The notes beneath the pieces were generated by a model. It saw only the letters and a program-made list of their open reading frames with translations. It was not told the origin of the DNA and made no database searches. From an uncultured Fulvivirga sp. (GTDB lineage: Bacteria; Bacteroidota; Bacteroidia; Cytophagales; Cyclobacteriaceae), in contig CANMSE010000003.1 in NCBI GenBank assembly GCA_947500555.1, positions 124,001 through 188,000 of the forward strand: 64,000 nucleotides of DNA, written 5' to 3'. The first letter of the stretch is position 1, and each line of letters begins with the position of its first letter. The position numbers were made by a program, and so were the translations under genes. Of the stretch, positions 29,301 through 36,937 are shown one piece after another.

Positions 29301-29324
29301 GGAGCTAAAATTGAATGTAAATAA
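20328..29324 (+). CDS. giant secreted LamG / SprB-repeat / leucine-rich-repeat protein, 2998 aa
   Basis: This is probably a cell-surface adhesin or scaffold. Order: signal peptide (about 1-37, ending GLFSQ); a LamG/concanavalin-like domain (about 40-246: FDGVDDYVSIPDAAWNNFED); three about 125-aa beta-sandwich repeats of PPC-like character (about 258-635: ANVWFKFTATTKYVTVRL); three 228-residue modules joining a lectin-like fold to SprB-like repeats (about 642-1245: VSGGDEPYTYLWEEGEKTPS); four plant-type LRR blocks starting near 1258, 1627, 2184 and 2503, each opening with a capping motif (IQALRDLYENTNGATWT) followed by LTGEIPSTIGNLTTLKTLYL-type repeats; an Ig-like segment (about 2804); and a G8-like beta-rich end. 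There is no T9SS sorting domain or anchor: it stops abruptly at NNGAKIECK. Its TAA overlaps the next ATG by one base, starting the operon. Two internal DNA repeat families have exact periods. Confidence 0.9.
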   Translation: MFNYLVSTQSYYKEITLLKIILTILCILVVSTGLFSQSPIAHYNFNTCYGAEIIDSSNGYDGIRSGATWSEGYSGQGLKFDGVDDYVSIPDAAWNNFEDNDFTIAFWVKKLAATTTFDNNSGVNKWNSGGITGTNEWALQIGKNGADTPQLVIESGSTTFAAVSQNEIALNSWQHLVGVRTGTEIKLYLNGVLESTTVVGSAIINNTNLPIYIARNGVDDNYSNALFDNIKIYDRALSASEISILAGEASSPVTCQGNYDFKVWATELTHQADWCSGTNEYTNVGTTADGQAGSCTTDSPVANVWFKFTATTKYVTVRLNHGGIRYPKLSLFTALNEELDCASGGIYSDIEVSSGQLIPGEIYYLSVDTKNYPGSFSLCLNSSPTFNYKEGAILLEDLNNWCSQSEAYTNYYANDDEESGSCTTDPTVANVWFKFQAATNFITASLTRGTIRNPKVTLWDDQGNELSCYAGGIYSDAETSSGSLIIGETYYLSIDTKNSPGTFSLCLNDQPTNNYKEGALEITNTAEWCSENQAFNNTHTTPDNLNGSCYSSVKHNVWFKFRAVTSFINIDLKRGSLVGPRMTLWDSSNNEIDCSSHIHYSDISVNSSSLTIGGWYYVSVDNGTDNVGTFDLCFDDGSYKVDWNNLVNVSVTEDRGLQKMAGASWNAGASSFNTLASNTDGWMEFKVNETGSTYMIGLTGGDPDADFHLLKYAFYITSTGQYQLRTGGNPIAGLEPKTVIPGMTFRISREGTAIRYYVDDVLEHEITDGYTDKLIVDTSISSGEHPSVNVSFDKELEVLADLSSATSLSSQDGSIGLTVSGGDEPYTYLWEEGEKTPSIFGKAIGNYSVTVTDAIGRSLSRNYYIGYALGWKNLANVNIGEDNGLIGVSGNNAWNAGASSFNTLSSNIDGSIEFVVNEVGSTYMIGLTTGDPDADFHLLKYAFYFTKSGYYQLRTNGSPITNEFKTLVPGMTFRISREGAAIRYYADGVLEHEIANGYIGDLIVDTSIATGGHPSINVSFDEELQVIADLNRISSPSAVDGGVVLTVSGGEEPYSYLWGQGETTPSISDKTIGNYSVTVTDAAGRSLSRDYSIGYALGWKNLTNVSIGEDNGLIGVSGNNAWNAGASSQNLLSSNTDGWMEFIVSEAGSTYMIGLTDGDPDADFHLLKYAFYITNAGYYQLRTNGSPITGAELKTVRPGMTFKISREGNTIHYYVDGVLEHEITNAYTGELIVDTSISMGRHPPILTNFFVTDQGIVIDQFEIQALRDLYENTNGATWTDNTGWPSTTAEWDAITSVDQAVGWHGLVISEGDVAEIQLKDNGLIGTIPSSISDLQGLKKLYLGQYNTSNSLSGNIPSTLNELTVLEYLVLAGNNLSGTIPSSIFDITTLTHCILSGNQLTGGIPENVGNAINLVDLTLASNSLTGSFPSSIWTLSKLRNLYLASNPLNTSLPEAISGLTSLSYLNLNGCGLLGELPFSLGDINTLTTIYLSHNNLEGDIPTSIINLDNLVHLFIQNNSLSGSIPEGLCTLQNLQSINLDRNELAGVVPECLKSSNSISALRLNSNNLTSLPNFTQHPNAATLTLHTQNNYIAQSDIDANLNSDGSHNFASFIYDPQNAVPADQGLVLDIAEIQALRDLYESTNGASWTNNTGWPSSSAEWDGITSVDQVIGWQGVSIFEGDITVINLSLNQLIGEMPSTIGNLTSLKNFYLHKNQLSGGIPVSIGGLTNLTHLQFQDNNLTGPIPASLGNLSSLKLLSLYNNELNGVLPMELGNLSSLETLSLHQNQFSGNIPSELGNLSNLIAFSLSSNQLTGEIPSIIGNLTTLKTLYLHKNQLSGGIPVSIGGLTNLTHLQFQDNNLTGPIPASVGNLTSLKLLSLYNNELNGVLPMELGNLSSLETLSLHQNQFSGNIPSELGNLSSLIAFSLSSNQLTGEIPSTIGNLTTLKTLYLHKNQLSGSIPVSIGGLTNLTHLQFQENDLTGSIPASVGSLTSLKLLSLYNNELNGVLPIELGNLSSLETLSLHQNQFTGAIPYELGNMSSLLAVNLGSNQLTGEIPATIGNLTALKTFYLNKNQLFGGIPVALGDLVNLTHLQLHENDLTGTIPSSLGNLSSLVLLNLYDNSFTAFPDFSNLSHTSNISINIRSNYIPQSDIDVNLNPDGSHNFSSFAYSPQNTVPVEQGTVLDIAEIQALRDLYESTNGTNWTNDTGWPSTPAEWDAVTSIDQVVGWHGVTVANSDVSTLDLVNNNLDGALPSGIGNLTLLSTLKLRDNSLIGDIPSSYNNISNVRTFHLSQNQITGEIPDFTATWTNIQALWLDNNLMIGSLEPLTGLSTLQALRLNNNQFSGDVTNVFTPSNFPELFQLYVEDNQLVGNVTNILKMTTLSYLKLYNNSFSEPAYIPTEFEQMTDLLYIDIRDVGVSGIIPASLNNNSNLYYANFSNNKFYALADISIHPNVSNLRLTAAYNYIPQAHIDVNLKTDGTHNFQAFDHSPQNTVPVEQGLVLDAGEIRALRDLYENTNGANWTNNTGWPSTPAEWDAITSIDQVVGWDGITITDGDVSELDLSSKNLSGTLPSSLNNLASLVFLRCFNNSQLQEPLPDLSSLKKLETLDFYNNSLNQLFPQWVANLTSLKFIRFDLTGIGGSLPSNIGALDSLEYLKISRSVITGELPLDIGSLTKLRHLEIFNTQLSGVIPDLSNTQLTSVLIYQNDFSGTLPEIPPSASFVYAYDNNFSGKIPDSYLVSNSQLSRLYVADNQISEIPSFIGHNKESSLQITIQNNNLTFDHIEKNLIGPDTHPFNTFTYSGQLSPSDVITVDYAGGQSISLSNEQAGGSNTSYQWQIWDGNQWNDLGSANQENYSFIPEITDDGNIYRCEMSNSWVAGQTLHSTSFGLMKSGRVLYAVNDGEWHQTNIWSDSANGEPIGFFPHEDDVVHIDGFKIAVESDGACKEIQISNALSSHLLVTGEQTQLTIFGTVKTKGSASANQQLLTVNNGAKIECK
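22250..24063 (+). repeat. three 684-bp in-frame modules inside the giant LRR gene
   Basis: The same coding block recurs at exactly 684-bp spacing (anchors GATAGAGGCC at 22287, GATAATGGCC at 22971 and again at 23655), which is 228 residues. The second and third copies are most alike at DNA level; the third lacks the trailing SprB-like part. This shows in-frame tandem duplication of a lectin-like plus SprB-like unit. Confidence 0.9.
25437..26700 (+). repeat. 360-bp tandem repeats encoding five LRRs each
   Basis: A block repeats every 360 bp (120 residues, five 24-residue LRRs). Stretches 25501-25560 and 25861-25920 are identical, as are 25621-25680 and 25981-26040. A third, more diverged copy begins near 26157 and a partial fourth near 26517. 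The first two copies differ by only a few bases, implying recent duplication or gene conversion. Confidence 0.93.
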
Positions 29325-29875
29325 TGGTAAGCATGAAAAGTAGCTTAGTTATTACCGCCATAATCTCTTTGTTTATATGCATTGCGATTGTTGTTTGGAA
29401 ATACTCCAATCAAGAGAAAATTGGTTTTGTGAGAACCCAGGAGCTGGTTTATGGATTTGATGGTACTAAGGAAGTGCAAGCAAAGTTTAATACAAAGAAG
29501 TTACGCTGGCAATCCAAATATGACTCTCTGCAAAAAGATTTTGAGAAGGAATTGGCACTTTATAATAGGAGATTCAATGATTTAAGTGAGCAAGAAATAG
29601 TCACCTATAAAAATAAATTAAATAGTAAAGAAAGACTGTTGAAACAGCAGGCGGAATCAATTACTAGAAATATAGAAATTGAAGATGCTAAAATGATGGA
29701 AGGGGTAGTGAATCAGATTAATAGCTTTGTAAAATCTTATGCTGAAACTGAGGATTACAACATAATTCTTGGTACTACATCATCCGGAAATATAATGTAT
29801 GCCAAACCTGAGCTGGATATAACCGAGGTAGTGCTGAAAGAGCTAAATACTTATTATATAGGAGATTCTGAATGA
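29324..29875 (+). CDS. OmpH/Skp-like periplasmic chaperone
   Basis: This 183-aa protein begins with a single N-terminal membrane or signal segment (SLVITAIISLFICIAIVVW). The body has Skp architecture: the strand IGFVRTQELVYGFDGTKEVQ, a long coiled-coil region (LRWQSKYDSLQKDFEKELAL; NRRFNDLSEQEIVTYKNKLN; KQQAESITRNIEIEDAKMM), and a closing strand region YNIILGTTSSGNIMYAKPEL with VVLKELN. Skp-type chaperones hold unfolded outer-membrane or exported proteins in the periplasm. Its ATG overlaps the stop of the LRR gene (TAATG) and its stop overlaps the next gene, so it is translated with the giants and may be their dedicated chaperone (inference). It is probably membrane-tethered, unlike classical soluble Skp. 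Confidence 0.85.
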   Translation: MVSMKSSLVITAIISLFICIAIVVWKYSNQEKIGFVRTQELVYGFDGTKEVQAKFNTKKLRWQSKYDSLQKDFEKELALYNRRFNDLSEQEIVTYKNKLNSKERLLKQQAESITRNIEIEDAKMMEGVVNQINSFVKSYAETEDYNIILGTTSSGNIMYAKPELDITEVVLKELNTYYIGDSE

Positions 29876-30522
29876 GGAGGAATATTATTACATATAGCGT
29901 TATGTTTCAGTTCACTTTACCTATGGTACTGCTGTTAACGATAACTAGTTGTGCCAATAATGACCTTGGTTCTAAAAATTTGCTAAGATCAATCAATGAT
30001 CCGGAAAATGGTTTAGTAAAGACAAAATCTGCTAACCACCTGGTGCTTACTGCAAAATATCTTCCGGCAAACTACTTAGCACTAAAGGAATCAAAAATCA
30101 CCAGTTCTGAGCATTATGATAGTTTATTCAAATATTATTCTGGGTTTAAAACTTTCTTACTTACCATTAGTCCGGATTCGGATGAATCTGACTTAATGTT
30201 TTACAAAATAACCAATAAGGCTGAGTATAAGGAAAGAGTGCATGAGCTAAACTTTAATATGAGTTCGTTCATTTCTCTCAAAACTACTAATAATGAGTAT
30301 TTCCCAGTTTTGCACTCCTTGGAAAATACTTATGAGCTTTCTAAAAAAGTAAGCTTGTATCTGGTGTTTGCAGCTGATGTTGATCATAGTGATCTATTAA
30401 CAGCTAGCAAACTTGATCTTGTATTTTACGATGAGTTATTTGATACAGGAATTTCACACTTTATTTTTAACAAAGAGCAATTGGATGTAATTTCTCGACT
30501 GAGAATAAAACAGGATGTTTAG
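29872..30522 (+). CDS. lipoprotein of the Rhs operon, 216 aa
   Basis: The start overlaps the chaperone stop by 4 bp (ATGA). The N-terminus VMFQFTLPMVLLLTITSC fits a lipobox with lipidation at about Cys27 in the longer start. I recognise no domain in the mature part. It has alternating strands (NHLVLTAKYLPANYLALKES; KTFLLTISPDSDESDLMFYK; KVSLYLVFAADVDHSDLLTA) and ends FNKEQLDVISRLRIKQ. Position between the chaperone and the first Rhs-like gene suggests a role in assembly or anchoring of the secreted giants. That is inference from context only. Confidence 0.8.
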   Translation: MRRNIITYSVMFQFTLPMVLLLTITSCANNDLGSKNLLRSINDPENGLVKTKSANHLVLTAKYLPANYLALKESKITSSEHYDSLFKYYSGFKTFLLTISPDSDESDLMFYKITNKAEYKERVHELNFNMSSFISLKTTNNEYFPVLHSLENTYELSKKVSLYLVFAADVDHSDLLTASKLDLVFYDELFDTGISHFIFNKEQLDVISRLRIKQDV

Positions 30523-30552
30523 TAGGCTGAGATTATTGATAATTAAGAGAAA

Positions 30553-33500
30553 ATGATTTTTAAACGAAAATTAAACAAAGTAATCGCTCTATTTTTTCTG
30601 ATAGAATTTACTTCTTACGTATTTGTTCCAAATGTGATACTTGCACTTACAAGTGGCCCAACTACACCTGAATTTTCTTCTTTTACTCCTGTAGCTACTA
30701 CGGATATGGTGAATTTATTTACTGGAGACTTCAACTACAATCTACCTGTAATTGAAATACCTGGGGCGGAAGGTGGCGGTTATGCTTTATCTCTTTCATA
30801 CAATAGTGGCAATACCTCAGAACAGGAGGCTTCATGGGTAGGTTTTGGATGGTCCTTAAATCCGGGGGCGATTAACAGAAGTGTTCGTGGGTTTCCTGAT
30901 GATTCTGATGGTAATATTATTGACTATTACAATAAAACCAGACCAAACTGGACTATATCGACAGGTAAAAATGTTGGATTAGAAGCTTTTTCTGTCGATG
31001 CTCCCTTAGGTGTTTCCTTGAGTAGCTCTCTTAGATTCAATAATTACAATGGTTATAAGAAAGACTTAGGTCTGGGTATTAGTAATAGAGGGCTTAGCCT
31101 TAACGTCAATTTTGACAATGATGGAGCTACTTTTTCTGGAAGTGTAAATCCTCTTAGATTGTTAGGCAGTCTTAAGAAAAAGGCAGAAAGTGAAACCGAT
31201 AATTCAACGTCAAAACAATCAGATCAAGGGGAAACCCTAGCAGATCAAGAAACAAAAACGAAAGTTATATACCGTGATGGAATCATCGGTAGGCTTAAGT
31301 CAGGAGTAAGATCAATTCCAACAATTAGTACATATGGTTTGACTACCTTTTCTGAAGCTGTAAGATCAACATCGCTAGTTGAAAATATGGGAATAAGCTA
31401 CAATTGGTCCGCCTCTGCTCAGGTAAATTCAGTAATACCTGTCGGAATAGAAACGGGAGCCCGTGGCTCATTTAACTTGCAGTATAATAAGTACAAATAT
31501 CCTATAGGTTCTTATGGCTATATGCATTCTGCAAATGCAGGCTCAGGGGATATGATGGACTATTATACTGAGAAGGGCAATGCTTACAGTAAGAGAGACT
31601 ATTTCATAGGTATGCCCTTTAGTAATTATGATATCTACAGCTTAAGTGGTGAAGGTTTGTCAGGAGGTTTTAGATCTTTTAATTCTTCCATTGGTCACTA
31701 TCATCCTAATAGTGTTGAGAGTCGATTGAAAATCTACCAGCTGGGATATGAAGTTATGGTTGGAGCTAACTTAGGTGTTGGTGTTGATTTTGGAATTGGT
31801 TCTAATTCATCAGAAGTTGACGATTGGAATGTTGTTAACAGAGGATCATTTAGTGCTGATAATAGATTTAGATTTAACAATGATATGGGAGGTTCAATTT
31901 CCTATACTAATAATTCAAAGTTAGAATCCGGTTTGGTAGATCTAACTAACCCTGTTTACGGATTTAGATCTGCAAGAGCTATTGCGCCCTTATCGGATGA
32001 CTCTAGAGACGAAGAGTTCAAACTAGGAGAAAATGCGGGAAGCTCGTCATTTATTGAGCCCATATATATTGCAAATACTATCGTAGGTTTCAATGTTGTT
32101 AATGAAAATGGACTGAGATACAGTTATGATGAACCAATATATGTCAGAAATGAAACAAATTTAAGTATTGATGTTGCGTCAAATGATAATAAAGAGTGGA
32201 GATACCTTGCTTTCAAAGAATTCAACCTAAGCAATAATTCAGGTTATGAGATTTCTGATAATGTATTAAATTCTGATGTAATAAAGACAGCAATTGGAGA
32301 AGTTAGAAAGGATGAATTTGTAAATAATTTCCTATTAACTTCAATTACTACGCCTGACTATATTGACAAAAGTGATGATGGGCCATCTGAAGATGATTTC
32401 GGTGGATGGACAAAGTTCAATTATCGAAAAGCTTATGGTATTGGAAAAAGCAGTTGGTATCGGTATAGAACTCCGTACAATGGCCTGCTTTATCAACAAA
32501 ATGCATTGTCTGATACAAAAGATGATATTGGTTCTGTGTCCACAGGTGAAAAAGAAGTTTCTTATCTCAATTCCATACAGACAAATACTCATATAGCATA
32601 TTTTGTGACTAACAAAACTACAAATGTTGATGCTACTATATTAAATGGTTCAGGTACAAATAGGTTGGATGGATATGGAGCTGCTGCCGTAACTTCAACG
32701 GAAGATCCGGCTTCTAGAAAAAGTGCTAATGGCAAACCAATTCAGGGTAATACAATGCTTGAATATCTGGAAAAGATTGTTTTGTTCGCAAAAGATATTA
32801 ATGGTGTTATAAATTATGATGAACCTATCAAAGTGGTCAATTTTTCATACGATTACAGTTTAGTGCCTAATGTCCCAAATAATAAAAATAGCACCTATAC
32901 CTTTTCTGATAACTCTCCAAATAATAACTCTGAGGATACAGGTAAGCTTACTTTAAAGAAGGTTTGGTTTGAATATGGGGGGATTGTACCTGCAAAAATA
33001 AGTCCTTATGTTTTTTCATATGAGTATAAACACTCAAGTACGGTTAGTTCAGAATATGAACATTTGTTTTCAGCATATGATAATTTTTCTGATAACGTTC
33101 AAAACCCCGAATATTCACCTCATTTATTGAGCCCCTGGGGTTATCCAATGGCCAATGGTAAAGAGCGAAAAGAAGATAGAATACCATGGATTGATCAAGG
33201 CCATGATATTGAAAGCAATAGTCAACCGTTCGATCCCGCAGCCTGGCAATTAAAATCTATTCAATTGCCTTCTGGTGGACAGATTTTAGTTCAGTACGAA
33301 GAAAAAGATTATAGTCATGTGCAGGATAAGGATGTAATGGCAATGTCCCGCGTTATTCATATGGAAAATAATACTGAGTTTTCTATTGACCCTGAGGATT
33401 TAGGAACAGACCCTACGGATGTCGTCTCATTGGAAAATTTAGTAACTAAGATTAATGAGCATTTTTTAGATGAAAGTGACAATGAATCAGAGAAAATCTA

Positions 33501-36195
33501 CTTTAAATTCCTTTATGCACTCAAAGGAAATAGCCCTTCGTTAGATGATTGTCGTTCAGAATATATTTCTGGTTATACCAATTTCAAAAGTGCAAGACTG
33601 GGTCAGGTCAATTCTAAAAATGTCATTATTATCAGCTTAGATAATACTGGTGACGAACGCTCTTCTATTCCCAGACAAGCGTGCTTTGATATGGTATTTA
33701 ATACTAAGCAAGGAAAACTCGACAATTCTCAATGTATTGAATCAAAGTATGAAGCAAGATTTGATGATGCCCTAAGACAGGCGGCCAATAGTGGACAATC
33801 TGGAGATGTTTCTGGTTCAGTTAATGGATTGGCCTTATCAGCGATGACTTCAATGGCTACTGATCCCGGGGCTATAATTTATGATCAGGATGACAAAGAT
33901 GAAGTTTGCAGAGTAATTTCACCTAATCACTCTTTCTTCAAACTTCCAATGATTGAATCAAAGAAAGGAGGAGGAATGAGAGTGAAGAGACTGCTGATGT
34001 ACGATGAGGGTATTGAAAATGGTGATGAGGCTGTTTATGGATCTGAATATATTTATAGCCAAGAAAATAGTAATAAAAGTAGCGGTGTAGCTACGACAGA
34101 GCCAAGTGTTGCCAGGGAAGAAAATCCTTTAGTTACTTTTCTGCCAAGAAAAAATCAAAGCTGGTTTAGTAGGATTACAGCAGGGGAAGATAAAGAGCAG
34201 ACCGAAGGACCAATTGGTGAGTCATTATTACCTGCCCCAAGCATAGGTTATTCAAGAGTTATTGTTAAAAATATTCATAGTGGTAAAACAGGAACCGGAT
34301 ATAATGTAAATGAATTTTACACCGTCAAAGACTTTCCTTTTGATGGTGTATATGGCCCTTCTACACAAGAGGAAATTGATCAAAATAAGTTTGATGTTCG
34401 AGGTAAAGGAAGTCAAATGACCTCCTTGGATGACCAGAAAGAAATTGATTTCATGAATATCCCTGCTGGTCTTTTCAACTATTCTACCAATAAGGTTTGG
34501 ACTGCACAGGGATTTAGGTTTATTCTTAATAGTATGCATGGTCAGGTTAAGAAGACATCGAATTATGGTGGTAATTATATAAGTTCTGCCAATGACGGCT
34601 ACCTGGTCTCATTTCAAGAGTATGAGTATTATAAACCAGGCGAAAAGGTGCGGATGATGAAATGGAATCCTACCAGCAATGCTGTAGAAGAATATTTAGA
34701 TATTCCGGGAAAAGAGATGGATATAGCGATGGAAGGAAAAAGGGTAGAGGAGACTACTATCGATTTTAGTATTGAGGTCGACATAAGTGTAACTCTTAGT
34801 TTCCCGCCACCAATATTTGTAACAATAATTCCATCGTTTTCTCATGCTGACAATACAATTGCTACTCACGCTACGACTAAAGTTTTAAAGTATCCTGTTA
34901 TTCTTAAAAGCATTACAAATGGGCAAGATGGAATAGTGAGTAAAACTGAGAATTTGGCTTTTGGTAATTCTACTGGACAACCGGTTCTCACTAAAACCTT
35001 TGATAGTTTTCATAATCTTAAGCTAGCTGGATCAAGTGATATTCATGATGGTTCTATTTATTCACTTACTCTTCCTGCTGAGTGGGTTTATCCATCCATG
35101 GGTCAAAAATCAATCAATTCTTCTAATACGAATCAGTTAGACTCCAAAACTGCCACTTTTAGCACGTATGGAATTGAGCCCAGTCCTGACTGGTTCTCTA
35201 ACCCAACTAATGTATTAGCTGCCAACGTTCAAACCTTTTCTTCAGATTGGGATACCAGTTGGGATAATCCAAAAATCAATGATGAATATAATTCAAGTGC
35301 TTATAAATCAGAGCTTTCGCAAATCTGGAGACCTCATTCTTCTTTTGTTTATAAAGCTGATAATAAGACATCTGTTTCAGCAAGTAAAATCTATTCCAGC
35401 GGGTACTTTGACTTAAGTACTATGTTCAATTGGCAATCACCCGATGAAGCTGATAGAAATTGGATTTTGACTTCTGAAATTACCAAATATTCCCCCGATG
35501 GAACAGTACTTGAAGAACGTAATGCTCTAAATATCCCTAGTGCAGTATTTTATGGAGGTCAGTATGGCAATTTCTTACCCACTATTATTGCTCAAAACTC
35601 TGATTATGAAAGTATTTATTTTCAGGATTTTGAAAATCAGGGCTTAGACATAAATGAAGCGCATTCCGGAAATGGAGCAAAATTAATAGGAGAAAACGAG
35701 TCAATTGCTAACAATCTATTTGTAACGGATCAATTGCTAAATGAAGGAGCCATGCTGTCTCTTTGGATCAAGTTTGAATCAGGTGAAGAGGAAGAGGATT
35801 TTAATGTTAATATTAATGGTGGAAGTGCTCAATTTGAAAAAGTCGCACAACCTGGCGATTGGTTACTCTACAAAGTCATTATCCCTAATTCAACTTTTAA
35901 TTCTATTGGGATAGATAATCAACTGGACATTACATTGACATCGGGTTCTGGTTCCTTTAGCCAAAATATATATGTTGATGACATAAGATTTCAACCGGTT
36001 ACGGCAGAGTCTACATGTTACGTGTATGAACCTGAGACCTTTAGATTAATCACACAGTTTGATTCAGAGCATTTTGGATTGTACTATCAATATAATGATG
36101 AAGGTCAACTTATTAGAAAGATTATAGAAACAGAACGTGGAATCAAGACCATTCAAGAAACGCACTATAATACACAAACAGCAGTAAGATATTGA
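30553..36195 (+). CDS. Rhs/TcB-like giant secreted protein, 1880 aa
   Basis: A signal segment (about 8-33, IALFFLIEFTSYVFVPNVIL) is followed by a motif block typical of the N-terminal part of large Bacteroidota Rhs-like proteins: VATTDMVNLFTGDFNYNLPV, IEIPGAEGGGYALSLSYNSG, SWVGFGWSLNPGAINRSVRG (about residues 48-120). The long middle is beta-rich (WGYPMANGKERKEDRIPWID; WQLKSIQLPSGGQILVQYEE). Near the end is a carbohydrate-binding-like jelly roll (about 1690-1815) and a YD-repeat-like tail (about 1830-1880: LITQFDSEHFGLYYQYNDEG). It resembles the shell-forming portion of Rhs/Tc-toxin B proteins (family-level inference), but no RHS-core or toxin tail is present. The next gene starts 1 bp after its stop. 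Confidence 0.82.
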   Translation: MIFKRKLNKVIALFFLIEFTSYVFVPNVILALTSGPTTPEFSSFTPVATTDMVNLFTGDFNYNLPVIEIPGAEGGGYALSLSYNSGNTSEQEASWVGFGWSLNPGAINRSVRGFPDDSDGNIIDYYNKTRPNWTISTGKNVGLEAFSVDAPLGVSLSSSLRFNNYNGYKKDLGLGISNRGLSLNVNFDNDGATFSGSVNPLRLLGSLKKKAESETDNSTSKQSDQGETLADQETKTKVIYRDGIIGRLKSGVRSIPTISTYGLTTFSEAVRSTSLVENMGISYNWSASAQVNSVIPVGIETGARGSFNLQYNKYKYPIGSYGYMHSANAGSGDMMDYYTEKGNAYSKRDYFIGMPFSNYDIYSLSGEGLSGGFRSFNSSIGHYHPNSVESRLKIYQLGYEVMVGANLGVGVDFGIGSNSSEVDDWNVVNRGSFSADNRFRFNNDMGGSISYTNNSKLESGLVDLTNPVYGFRSARAIAPLSDDSRDEEFKLGENAGSSSFIEPIYIANTIVGFNVVNENGLRYSYDEPIYVRNETNLSIDVASNDNKEWRYLAFKEFNLSNNSGYEISDNVLNSDVIKTAIGEVRKDEFVNNFLLTSITTPDYIDKSDDGPSEDDFGGWTKFNYRKAYGIGKSSWYRYRTPYNGLLYQQNALSDTKDDIGSVSTGEKEVSYLNSIQTNTHIAYFVTNKTTNVDATILNGSGTNRLDGYGAAAVTSTEDPASRKSANGKPIQGNTMLEYLEKIVLFAKDINGVINYDEPIKVVNFSYDYSLVPNVPNNKNSTYTFSDNSPNNNSEDTGKLTLKKVWFEYGGIVPAKISPYVFSYEYKHSSTVSSEYEHLFSAYDNFSDNVQNPEYSPHLLSPWGYPMANGKERKEDRIPWIDQGHDIESNSQPFDPAAWQLKSIQLPSGGQILVQYEEKDYSHVQDKDVMAMSRVIHMENNTEFSIDPEDLGTDPTDVVSLENLVTKINEHFLDESDNESEKIYFKFLYALKGNSPSLDDCRSEYISGYTNFKSARLGQVNSKNVIIISLDNTGDERSSIPRQACFDMVFNTKQGKLDNSQCIESKYEARFDDALRQAANSGQSGDVSGSVNGLALSAMTSMATDPGAIIYDQDDKDEVCRVISPNHSFFKLPMIESKKGGGMRVKRLLMYDEGIENGDEAVYGSEYIYSQENSNKSSGVATTEPSVAREENPLVTFLPRKNQSWFSRITAGEDKEQTEGPIGESLLPAPSIGYSRVIVKNIHSGKTGTGYNVNEFYTVKDFPFDGVYGPSTQEEIDQNKFDVRGKGSQMTSLDDQKEIDFMNIPAGLFNYSTNKVWTAQGFRFILNSMHGQVKKTSNYGGNYISSANDGYLVSFQEYEYYKPGEKVRMMKWNPTSNAVEEYLDIPGKEMDIAMEGKRVEETTIDFSIEVDISVTLSFPPPIFVTIIPSFSHADNTIATHATTKVLKYPVILKSITNGQDGIVSKTENLAFGNSTGQPVLTKTFDSFHNLKLAGSSDIHDGSIYSLTLPAEWVYPSMGQKSINSSNTNQLDSKTATFSTYGIEPSPDWFSNPTNVLAANVQTFSSDWDTSWDNPKINDEYNSSAYKSELSQIWRPHSSFVYKADNKTSVSASKIYSSGYFDLSTMFNWQSPDEADRNWILTSEITKYSPDGTVLEERNALNIPSAVFYGGQYGNFLPTIIAQNSDYESIYFQDFENQGLDINEAHSGNGAKLIGENESIANNLFVTDQLLNEGAMLSLWIKFESGEEEEDFNVNINGGSAQFEKVAQPGDWLLYKVIIPNSTFNSIGIDNQLDITLTSGSGSFSQNIYVDDIRFQPVTAESTCYVYEPETFRLITQFDSEHFGLYYQYNDEGQLIRKIIETERGIKTIQETHYNTQTAVRY

Positions 36196-36196
36196 A

Positions 36197-36922
36197 ATGA
36201 CAATGAATTCTCAACATATCAAAATTCTCTTGGTAACTGCTATTACCTTTTTAATCTGTATTGCGGGACAAAGTCAGTGCCTTAAACCTATTGAGGAGTA
36301 CCTTGATCGTACCGCTAGTATATCTTCTCCAACGGGTTCGAAAGTGTATTTCATGGAATACTCAGTTGAAACTATTCCTGCTGATGGCTCAAAAATGCCA
36401 ACATCTTTGGTTCATTCAAAGGTTTATAAATCTTCAAAAAGACTCTCTTTTAAAACGGATGATATTGAGATCTATGAAGATGAAAAAGATAAAGTAATGA
36501 TAGTCCACCCATCCAAAAGAATAATAATTGATAAGCCTTCTAAAACAGCAAATGCGATGGACGCTTCTGAGGTAGCCTCAATTCAGAAAAGTATTTTGAC
36601 CTCAGCTAAAGTATTGAGTTGTAACAAAATCCATGATAACGGTAGCTACATATTAGAACTGAAATTAGAATGTAGCAAAGAAATTAAGGAAAAGTATAAA
36701 ATTGATTTCACCAATATCACTTTTGATTTAGATGAAAATAGGATTCGAAGAGTTGAATCAATATTCTCTAAAGATCATTCTCTGAAAAGACAAATTACTG
36801 ATTATGAGAACCTGGATTTTAGCGTTACAAATGTAGAGATCAGCACTGCGAAAACTGTGGTTTTTGATACTAATGGCAATCTACGTCCTCGCTTGAAAAG
36901 TTACGCAATTCTCAATAATTAA
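36197..36922 (+). CDS. secreted protein of the Rhs operon, 241 aa (LolA-like fold possible)
   Basis: The start lies one base after the previous stop. The protein has a signal peptide (QHIKILLVTAITFLICIAGQSQ). The mature part reads as a series of strands with short turns (YKSSKRLSFKTDDIEIYEDE; DKVMIVHPSKRIIIDKPSK; SYILELKLECSKEIKEKYKI; TNITFDLDENRIRRVESIFS), a pattern reminiscent of LolA/LolB-like half-barrels that carry lipoproteins or hydrophobic cargo. This resemblance is my reading of strand pattern, not a recognised motif. It lies between two giant Rhs-like genes, so a helper role in the periplasm is plausible. Confidence 0.78.
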   Translation: MTMNSQHIKILLVTAITFLICIAGQSQCLKPIEEYLDRTASISSPTGSKVYFMEYSVETIPADGSKMPTSLVHSKVYKSSKRLSFKTDDIEIYEDEKDKVMIVHPSKRIIIDKPSKTANAMDASEVASIQKSILTSAKVLSCNKIHDNGSYILELKLECSKEIKEKYKIDFTNITFDLDENRIRRVESIFSKDHSLKRQITDYENLDFSVTNVEISTAKTVVFDTNGNLRPRLKSYAILNN

Positions 36923-36937
36923 GACGCCTGAAGAGAT

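Noticed and set aside
34252..34539. 95-codon minus-strand open frame
   Set aside because: Antisense to the well-supported 1880-aa gene; no start context or protein-like motifs.
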